NCBI GenBank assembly: GCA_017541995.1
Contig: JAFXYD010000040.1
Coordinates: 25,487 to 89,486, forward strand
Direction of reading: 5' to 3'
Source of the DNA: Oscillospiraceae bacterium
GTDB taxonomy: Bacteria > Bacillota > Clostridia > Oscillospirales > Oscillospiraceae
Length of the DNA: 64,000 nucleotides
Positions within the stretch are counted from its first letter, which is position 1; every line of letters begins with the position of its first letter. Below the pieces are notes generated by a model that saw only the letters and a program-made list of their open reading frames with translations, made no database searches and was not told the DNA's origin. Positions 57,796-64,000 of this stretch are shown here, piece by piece. Position numbers and translations under genes: made by a program.

Positions 57796-59603
57796 CATCA
57801 AATGATTTCCTGGATGTCCTTGGCAAGGTGGATGATTCCTTCGTAGAGGAAGCCGCTGCCGCAGGCGCTTATCTTCTCACAGAAAGGCTTGTCATGAAAC
57901 AGAGGCGTCCCAAACGTATGTGGCTTGTCGCCGCGGCCTTCGCTCTGGTCGTGCTGTCCTGCGCGTCGTGGCTGATGCTGCGCAGAGGGCCCGATCCGGG
58001 CAGAACAACGCCCGGCGATGATCCGCAATTGGCCGTGCCCTCCTCCGCGCCGGTGGCAACAGCTTCGAACGCCACGGAGTTTGTATGGCCGGAGGATGAG
58101 TTTCCCTATCCCAGAGCCGCGATCCTGCAATGGCTGGAGGACATGGGGATCAGCCTGGAAAGCTATTATGATATGCTGAAGCATCCCGTGTATATGGCCA
58201 TGTCCAGCGATGGGACGCGGGAGATTGACGCAGATCCGGAGCTGGAGGCTGCCCTGATGAACCTGCGGATCGGGGGCCTGTATCTGGGGCAGCCCCAGGA
58301 GGAGGTCTACGCCCTCTATGGGGAGCCAATAACCTACGGCGTTTCCGACGAAGTGCAGTCTGACGGCACGAGGCGGGATCGCTGGGTTTATCACTTCGGA
58401 CCGGAGCAGAGTCTGCGGATCGGCTTTGTAGACGCGGGAGACGGCTTTGTGGTAAACGATATTTCCTGCCCAGTGAACCTGGAGGCGGGGATGCCTTGCG
58501 GCATTCAGATCGGCCAGCCCTTTGATGAGGCCGAGGCCGCCTTCCGGAAAAACCCGATCCTCGACGAGGCTGCCGTCCGGCGGGATTACAGCGATCCGGT
58601 GAGCGGCTCGCAGTACGGAAGCGTATCGGTTATGCTGACAGACGTGAACACCGGTGAAGCCGGCTGCCTGGAATTCGCGGTCAACTATCGGGATCACAAT
58701 GAAGACGGTGAGCATATCGTGAAGTCCATTCACCTGGGCTTCCTTTACCCCGATCCGCCCCAGGAAGAGATCGACCCGGAGCAGGAGGAGATCAACCGCC
58801 GCTTTGACAGCAACGAAATCACCGTCTGGCTGCCTGACGGAGCCGGTTGGCAGGGTCAGACATGGACAGAGGAAGAGGCCAAGGTCATCTGGGCCCAGCT
58901 TTCAGTCGCGCTTCCTGAGCCCTGGGAGTATGACGGCTCTGATCCGATCGCGGTGTTGGATTTCCACAACGGGTACGCGGCGGCCTTCTTTGACGAGCAG
59001 GCGCACGGGGCTGTCTACCGGGTCACAGACCGGGCAGCCTTCGAGGCGGGGCTTTCCTCCGGCGATCCGCTCCGGGGACTGGAGCTCTGGGAGTACGGTC
59101 AATTTGCGCCGAATACAACGCAGTTTGTCAGAGATCCCGAACAGGTCAGCGCGGACTGGGATCTCAATTACAACGTCGACGCGCCGATGAAGAAGCTGCT
59201 GGCAGCCCTGGAAACGAAGAACACGATTTTGTTCAGGGCCTCTGACGACCGCACTGTTCTGTTCCGGGAGAAGAAGCATTATGTGATGGCCTATGCCTAC
59301 GGTGAGAACGAAAAAATCACGGGCTACGCCCGCTTCTTCGAGGATCATTCCATGGATATCGTGGCCGGATACAAGGTTCCGCTGATTGAGCTGGACGAGC
59401 CCGCAGGGCTGCTGGGCATGAAGCTCGACGCCGTGAAGGCCGCCTGGGGCGAGCCATGCTTTGAAACTGTGGTAAACGGAACGAGCTGCCCCGGCTATCT
59501 CACATTTTCCGGTTACGTCGTCGTCCTCCATCCGAACACCGAGTCTGCGGTGGTTGAAATCGAGCTCTACGACCACGACCCGACGCCTGTGACAATCCGA
59601 TAA
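57792..59603 (+). CDS. membrane-anchored partner of the first sigma factor
   Basis: 603 residues. The N-terminal about 45 residues are cytoplasmic (anti-sigma-like position), one membrane helix (MWLVAAAFALVVLSCASWLML), then a large outer part with repeated modules of the type LGQPQEEVYALYGEP and GMKLDAVKAAWGEP, which resemble small secreted sensor or inhibitor-like domains. Acidic and repeat-like. Function inferred only from the operon. Confidence 0.7.
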   Translation: MTSNDFLDVLGKVDDSFVEEAAAAGAYLLTERLVMKQRRPKRMWLVAAAFALVVLSCASWLMLRRGPDPGRTTPGDDPQLAVPSSAPVATASNATEFVWPEDEFPYPRAAILQWLEDMGISLESYYDMLKHPVYMAMSSDGTREIDADPELEAALMNLRIGGLYLGQPQEEVYALYGEPITYGVSDEVQSDGTRRDRWVYHFGPEQSLRIGFVDAGDGFVVNDISCPVNLEAGMPCGIQIGQPFDEAEAAFRKNPILDEAAVRRDYSDPVSGSQYGSVSVMLTDVNTGEAGCLEFAVNYRDHNEDGEHIVKSIHLGFLYPDPPQEEIDPEQEEINRRFDSNEITVWLPDGAGWQGQTWTEEEAKVIWAQLSVALPEPWEYDGSDPIAVLDFHNGYAAAFFDEQAHGAVYRVTDRAAFEAGLSSGDPLRGLELWEYGQFAPNTTQFVRDPEQVSADWDLNYNVDAPMKKLLAALETKNTILFRASDDRTVLFREKKHYVMAYAYGENEKITGYARFFEDHSMDIVAGYKVPLIELDEPAGLLGMKLDAVKAAWGEPCFETVVNGTSCPGYLTFSGYVVVLHPNTESAVVEIELYDHDPTPVTIR

Positions 59604-59678
59604 GCACACAACGCGGCGGCGCGTTCTGCGCCGCCGCATATTCCGGTTCCATGTGTATCAACATAGAAGACGGGCTCC

Positions 59679-59729
59679 ACAGGGCCATACCGCCAGCGGA
59701 AATTTTTTTCGCTTGCGGTATGGCCCTGT
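59679..59729. other. long hairpin between the two sigma operons
   Basis: 15-bp perfect stem ACAGGGCCATACCGC / its complement, inner AGCG/CGCT, loop with seven T. Lacks a T-run after the stem. A GC-rich hairpin GCGGCGGCGC-GTTCT-GCGCCGCCGC at 59613-59637, just after the upstream stop, may be the actual terminator. Confidence 0.55.
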
Positions 59730-59833
59730 CATGTCGGAGATGATATAATCACAGCGATAAATACTTTTTCTGTGCCGGAACGGCAAAAGTATCGTGTATA
59801 AGGGTGAAGGACCTTCAAGAAGGAGTTTATACA

Positions 59834-60391
59834 ATGGAAGACGAAAAAATCATTGATCTGTATTGGGAGCGAAATCCCCTCGCGATTGACCGAAGCTCGG
59901 AAAAATATGGCAATTATTGTTCGACGATTGCCAGGAATATCCTTCAGAGCGAGGAAGACAGCGAGGAATGCGTCAATGATACCTGGCTCGGCGCATGGAA
60001 CAGCATCCCTCCGAAGCGTCCAAAAAACCTGGCGACCTTTCTCGGAAAGATCACCCGCTCAAAAGCGATCGACCGTTGGCGGACCGAACACCGGGAAAAG
60101 CGAGGCGGCGGCACGATATCGCTTGCGCTGGATGAAATCGCGGAAGCGATCCCGGCAGGCGGCAGTCCGGAACAGGAAGTGATGCGAAAGGAGCTTGCCC
60201 TCGCAATCGACCGCTTTCTGGATGCGCTTCCGGAGCTTGAGCGGAACGTATTTCTCTGCCGTTACTGGTATTTTGAGAGCATTTCGGAGATCAGCGAGCG
60301 CTTTGATTTCAGTTATGGCAAAGTCAAATCCATGCTCCTTCGTACAAGAAAAAAGCTGAGAGATTTCTTAAAAGAGGAGGATATGCTATGA
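59834..60391 (+). CDS. sigma-70 family RNA polymerase sigma factor (second paralog)
   Basis: 185 residues, the same length as the first. ATG 59834 follows AGAAGGAG. Region 2 (NYCSTIARNILQSEEDSEEC, NDTWLGAWNSIPPKRP) and region 4 (FDFSYGKVKSMLLRTRKKL) are clear. Overlaps the next gene by 4 bases as in the first operon. Leader motif GTATAAGGGTGAAGG is shared with the first. Confidence 0.92.
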   Translation: MEDEKIIDLYWERNPLAIDRSSEKYGNYCSTIARNILQSEEDSEECVNDTWLGAWNSIPPKRPKNLATFLGKITRSKAIDRWRTEHREKRGGGTISLALDEIAEAIPAGGSPEQEVMRKELALAIDRFLDALPELERNVFLCRYWYFESISEISERFDFSYGKVKSMLLRTRKKLRDFLKEEDML

Positions 60392-61365
60392 ACGCAAACG
60401 ATATGATCGATGCGTTGAACGACGTGAACGATGCGTACATCTGGAACGCGGCTCATGCGGGCAGGATGGGCAAGTCTGTCCCTGCAAAGAAAAAGCCGCG
60501 CATACTGTATCGAGCTCTGTTGGCGGCGGCCATCGTGATCGCTTTGGCTTCCACGGTTTTCGGCATTGGGGAGCTTATCGGAATTTGGAATGATCGCTGG
60601 CTGCAAACGCCCGCTTCCGACCCGATCCAGGTCGTCCGGGAAGCAATCTCCCGACAAAACGAGAAGGACTATGCCGTATCCGTCAACGTGGAGCAAATTT
60701 TGATTGACGATGCGGAGACCCAGAGGATCTATGCATGGCAGCCAAATTCCATTCTGGCGATCCGAGATGGCTACGGACCCAGACCGGAGGCGTTGGAAGG
60801 CAAGCAGCTTGCGGATGTCATGGCGATTTATGCCCGGTATTCCGTCGTCTACGATCACGAGAAGAGCTTCTACCGAGACGGTACGCTGAATCAATACTTT
60901 TACCTCGTCCGCAGCGCGGATGGCAATTGGGAGATATTCGATTCTTCAGACGTAAGAAGCATGGGCCCGGCAGCCGATCCGGAGCCCGGCGTACCGGAGG
61001 AAAAGGATCAACAGACGACGCCTGCGCGGGATTACAGCGAAGCAATCCTGGCCGTGACAGACATGGTGAAAAAGTGGGAAGCCTTTGAAGATGTCAGCCG
61101 AATAACGGTTGACGAAGCCGCGTTTGACCCGGAGAAAACAGCGGCCGCCCTGCAGCGCCTGAACGGGACAACACTGGCAATCGGAAACGGTTGGACGGAG
61201 GACTATCTGAAAGACCACATGGCTGCAATAACCGTGACCTATACGATCTGGCAAGACGGAAGCCCTATGACGGAAACAGCCAGCTATTGGCTGCTGCAGG
61301 ATCCAACGACCGGAGAATGGACGAACTCCGAGATCACAGGGATCATGGAGTCCCCAGATTGGTAG
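60388..61365 (+). CDS. membrane-anchored partner of the second sigma factor
   Basis: 325 residues. Cytoplasmic N-terminus (MNANDMIDALNDVNDAYI, similar in layout to the first partner), one membrane helix (ALLAAAIVIALASTVFGIG), then an outer domain of about 260 residues. Likely anti-sigma or sensor; no known domain. The outer part differs from the first partner. Confidence 0.72.
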   Translation: MNANDMIDALNDVNDAYIWNAAHAGRMGKSVPAKKKPRILYRALLAAAIVIALASTVFGIGELIGIWNDRWLQTPASDPIQVVREAISRQNEKDYAVSVNVEQILIDDAETQRIYAWQPNSILAIRDGYGPRPEALEGKQLADVMAIYARYSVVYDHEKSFYRDGTLNQYFYLVRSADGNWEIFDSSDVRSMGPAADPEPGVPEEKDQQTTPARDYSEAILAVTDMVKKWEAFEDVSRITVDEAAFDPEKTAAALQRLNGTTLAIGNGWTEDYLKDHMAAITVTYTIWQDGSPMTETASYWLLQDPTTGEWTNSEITGIMESPDW

Positions 61366-61410
61366 ATTACAACGGAAATCCATGCGATCACAAAGAAGGA
61401 GATGAGATCC

Positions 61411-62490
61411 ATGAAACGATTGCTGTGGCTGCCGCCGATGATTCTTCTCCTCTGCGGCTGCAGTGTATTCGCAGCGGCTGCGCCGCATACGGAGCCTGTC
61501 CAGCCGGCGGTGCTTGAAATGTCGCCGCCGGTGATCCTTCTGCCTCCAATCCCGGATGAAACTGTCCCATCTTCCATTGCAGAAGATACGACGGAAGACA
61601 CAAGGCCCGTAACAAGCGAACAGACAGAGGAGCAGAGCACGGAGCCGCAGCTTGCGCAGACGGAGACGCTTGCTTCTTCACCTTCACCACCTATACCCAC
61701 AGAGCCAGCGCCAGCCGTGACAGCGCCTGCGCCGACAGAACCCCCTACGCCCGCAATCCCGTACCAGATTGGCGACACGACCCCGACCTGGAGGCCGGAG
61801 CTGGCGGAGAACTATCCGCAGGACGGCGACTGTGACGGGAACATGCTGCTGGAAAAATGGATGGCCGTGGAGGGCCTGACAACGGCGGACCTGGACGCCC
61901 GGAACTGCCGACAGCTCATTCTCGTGTCAGCCCAGCCTTCGGACGGCGTTACGACGCTGACGGTCTGCTATGAACGGGTTGCGGACGGGAGGTTCTGCCC
62001 GGTTTCCGGGCTGGACCGGCTGCAGGGCTTCGTAGGCAAAAGCGGGATCCTACACGACCGGCGGCGGAATACCAATACCTCTCCCGCGGGACTCTGGGCC
62101 ATCGGGACGGCCTTCGGAAACGAGGCGCCGCCGGAGGGGCTGAAGCTGCCCTGGCGGCAGGTGACGCCCAACTCCGACTGGGTCTGCGACGAGCAATCTC
62201 CCTACTTCAATACCTGGCAGGAGCGGGAAGATCCCAGTCTGATCCCCTGGAGCGACGACGTGGAGCACCTGGAGGACTACCCGACCCAGTACGCCTGGGC
62301 CTGCGTGATCGAGTTCAACCGCCCGCCCGACGTGGTCCCGGACCGGGGCTGCGCGATCTTCCTGCACTGCGCCAAAACCGGCACCGGCGGCTGCGTCGGC
62401 CTGCGCCGGGAGGATATGCTTTCCGTGCTGCAATGGCTGGATGCTGAGAAAAATCCATACATCCTGATTACCGGTACAGAACGCTCCTGA
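61411..62490 (+). CDS. lipoprotein of unknown function
   Basis: 359 residues from ATG 61411 (AAGGAG nine bases before; ATG 61402 is too close). Signal with lipobox LLLCGC at about residue 17, a Thr/Pro/Glu-rich spacer (about 45-115), then a folded domain that shows GDTTPTWRPELAENYPQ, SGLDRLQGFVGKSG and an end with FLHCAKTGTGGCVGL. The last segments (HCxKxxTxGCV) recall L,D-transpeptidase (YkuD) active sites, where Cys, His and a TxGC order occur; this is a plausible call. Begins 45 bases after the second sigma partner. Confidence 0.75.
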   Translation: MKRLLWLPPMILLLCGCSVFAAAAPHTEPVQPAVLEMSPPVILLPPIPDETVPSSIAEDTTEDTRPVTSEQTEEQSTEPQLAQTETLASSPSPPIPTEPAPAVTAPAPTEPPTPAIPYQIGDTTPTWRPELAENYPQDGDCDGNMLLEKWMAVEGLTTADLDARNCRQLILVSAQPSDGVTTLTVCYERVADGRFCPVSGLDRLQGFVGKSGILHDRRRNTNTSPAGLWAIGTAFGNEAPPEGLKLPWRQVTPNSDWVCDEQSPYFNTWQEREDPSLIPWSDDVEHLEDYPTQYAWACVIEFNRPPDVVPDRGCAIFLHCAKTGTGGCVGLRREDMLSVLQWLDAEKNPYILITGTERS

Positions 62491-62494
62491 CTGT

Positions 62495-63613
62495 TTGCCT
62501 GTTTTTCATGGGGTCAAGCGATGTCTTGAAAAGTCCCGCTACCGCCTGTATGAAAAGATCACAAAGCAGCTCAATGAGATCAACGACGAGCTTACCGGCC
62601 TCGGCGTTCAGATCGAAACAAACACGGAGTACACTCCGGAATATCTGGAAGAGATCACCGTCAGATATATGCAATTGGTCCGCGTCAATGCGAGCAGCTT
62701 TGTCCACGGAAAGGGCCGACACAAGACACCGGAGCAGCGGCACTGTGAACGGCTGAGCTACTACACCGCGAAGCTGCGAGAATATGTTGCGAAAACCAAC
62801 ACCTGTGGGCCGGATCGGAACAGCTATTCCAAGACAGATCCGGACGCTACCTTCATGCGAATGAAGAAGGACTACATGGGAAACGACCAGCTTCTTCCGG
62901 CGTACAATATTCAAATCGGCGTTGCAGACGAGTACATCGTTGTCGTGAAAGCCATGCAGTACCGTTCGGATATGGACTGCTTTATTCCGCTCATGGAGGA
63001 ATTTTACCGTCAGTTCGGTTTCTATCCCAAATACCCGATTGCGGACGCCGGGTACGGCTCCTTCAATAATTATCTTTACTGCCAGGAGCACGGGATGGAG
63101 TAGTACATGAAATTCCCCATGTACAAGAAGGAAACCACCCACGAAAAATACCGAAATGATCCGTTCCGCGCCGTCAATTTCAAGACAGACGCAGATGGCG
63201 ACCTGATTTGTCCGAATCACAAAAAATTCCACCTTGCATACCGAAAGGCGGTCAAGGGGAATCAATACGGGCGACAGGAGGAAATCTACGAATGCGAGGA
63301 TTGCAGCGGATGCCCGTATGCGGACAGGTGTAAGAAGACAGAAAAGAACCGAACGATCCGCGTAAATCAAGAGCTTACCGAGTTCCATGAAGAAGTTCTT
63401 GACAACCTCGAAAGCATCCACGGAGCGCTGTTGCGTATGAACCGCTCCATCCAGGCAGATGGCTCCTTCGGGGTCATAAAACAGGACCGCTGGTATAAGC
63501 GCATTGTCCGAAGAGGGTTGGATTCTGTCCAATTGGAGCTTTATCTGGTCTCTATTGGGCACAACCTGTACAAATTCTATAACAAACAGATGAAGCTCCA
63601 GCAAGCTGCGTAG
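62495..63613 (+). pseudogene. IS1182-family transposase, 5'-truncated and with an internal stop
   Basis: Two pieces in the same frame, 62495-63100 and 63107-63613, are separated by TAG at 63101-63103. The first keeps ADAGYGSFNN with a catalytic Asp, the second a CxxC segment (CEDCSGCPYADRC) and the final IHGALLRMNRSIQADGSFG region with the late Glu/Asp residues of DDE enzymes. The N-terminal about 200 residues with the first catalytic Asp are missing. So it is a remnant, not active. Confidence 0.85.
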
Positions 63614-63701
63614 TTTTCCACACCCGCCGCTTCCTGGGGTAGGGGTAGTGTACCCATTTCAGTTGTTTTCATCTTCAAATCCTGCCGAATCCCGCAAAAA
63701 C

Positions 63702-63756
63702 AAGGAGCTGTGACGTCCAGGAGTGGCTTTCACTCCTTTTCTTCACAGCCCCTTTT
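63702..63756. terminator. double hairpin after the IS remnant
   Basis: Outer arms AAGGAGCTGTGA / TCACAGCCCCTT with one mismatch, inner AGGAGTG / CACTCCT, T-run TTTT. Probably the IS right end or a terminator. Confidence 0.55.
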
Positions 63757-63795
63757 AGCGGCCCGACAAATCCCGTTTTTGCTGATCGGTTTTAC

Positions 63796-64000
63796 TCAGC
63801 CGCTGTATTCGTGCTTCACCGCGGCAGAAGGTTTATCCGACAGCCGGAGCCGGGTGGGATTGAGGCAGATGGCGGCCACGGCGCCGCGCCTGGGGGGCTG
63901 TTCCTGCAAGGGACGCACCGTCAGGGTGCCGCCGCACATCAGGGCCAGCCGCTCCCGGACGTTTTGCAGGCCGCCCCGGTTCTCCCGGTCTGCGGGCGGA
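63796..64000 (-). CDS. sensor histidine kinase, C-terminal end (partial)
   Basis: 67 residues readable on the minus strand from codon 63999 to the stop at 63796. Segment GGLQNVRERLALMCGGTLTV is the late G box of LytS/YesM-type HATPase domains. The gene begins outside the window. Confidence 0.65.
   Translation of the reverse strand, partial: PPADRENRGGLQNVRERLALMCGGTLTVRPLQEQPPRRGAVAAICLNPTRLRLSDKPSAAVKHEYSG

Overview
The window is a piece of chromosome from a GC-rich, spore-former-lineage member of the Firmicutes, most likely Oscillospiraceae-like Clostridia. The evidence is the block yqfD-phoH-ybeY-era-yqzL-recO-mutS2, typical Clostridia gene content (DegV, PhoH, M3 oligopeptidases, CRESS-type Rep in a mobile element, IS1182 family transposase) and sigma-A-like promoters. 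This assignment is inference; there is no rRNA in the window.

Layout. 1-7020 (+): sporulation protein YqfD (partial), PhoH, YbeY, an acetyltransferase, Era, a YqzL-like protein, RecO and MutS2. 7115-13084 (-): an ABC exporter operon, a sortase-type surface protein, a methylthioadenosine/S-adenosylhomocysteine deaminase paired with an MtnA-like isomerase, and TrmO. 13369-13457: tRNA-Leu(GAG). 13568-18781: a DegV protein, a Na/phosphate cotransporter, and a divergent PhoB/PhoR-like pair with PhoP-box-like repeats between. 18812-27089: a LysR regulator divergent from a six-gene operon (iorA, iorB, ptb-like, buk-like, aminotransferase, tryptophanase-like). Together these could take aromatic amino acids to aryl acids with ATP formation. 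27173-47640: mostly housekeeping and metabolic genes (MBL hydrolase, flavin reductase, C26 amidohydrolase, GH2 beta-galactosidase, MurC, AGCS symporter, IMPase, two M3 peptidases, CBS protein, CDP-alcohol transferase, SPFH protein, PPTase, nicotinamidase, NadE, histidinol phosphatase). Several families of short hairpin repeats lie between, and in one case inside, these genes.

47827-57051 is an integrated mobile element of about 9.2 kb. It sits in the 3' end of tRNA-Pro(GGG) and is bounded by a 23-bp direct repeat of the tRNA end. It carries a tyrosine integrase, an excisionase, a Rep with every hallmark motif of CRESS-DNA virus replication proteins, and just upstream of rep a stem-loop whose 9-nt loop is CAGTATTAC, fitting the CRESS origin consensus NANTATTAC, followed by TGCGACA iterons. 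It also has a split FtsK-type translocase (membrane protein plus ATPase), a small regulator, a structured non-coding transcript candidate, a surface lipoprotein and a SprT-like metalloprotease. No classical relaxase is seen. This is the most unusual system in the window: a bacterial integrative element that appears to replicate, and perhaps transfer, by a circovirus-like mechanism combined with an FtsK-type pump.

57238-62490 holds two paralogous sigma factor operons, each with a membrane-anchored partner. They are followed by a lipoprotein, a degraded IS1182-type transposase and the end of a sensor histidine kinase.
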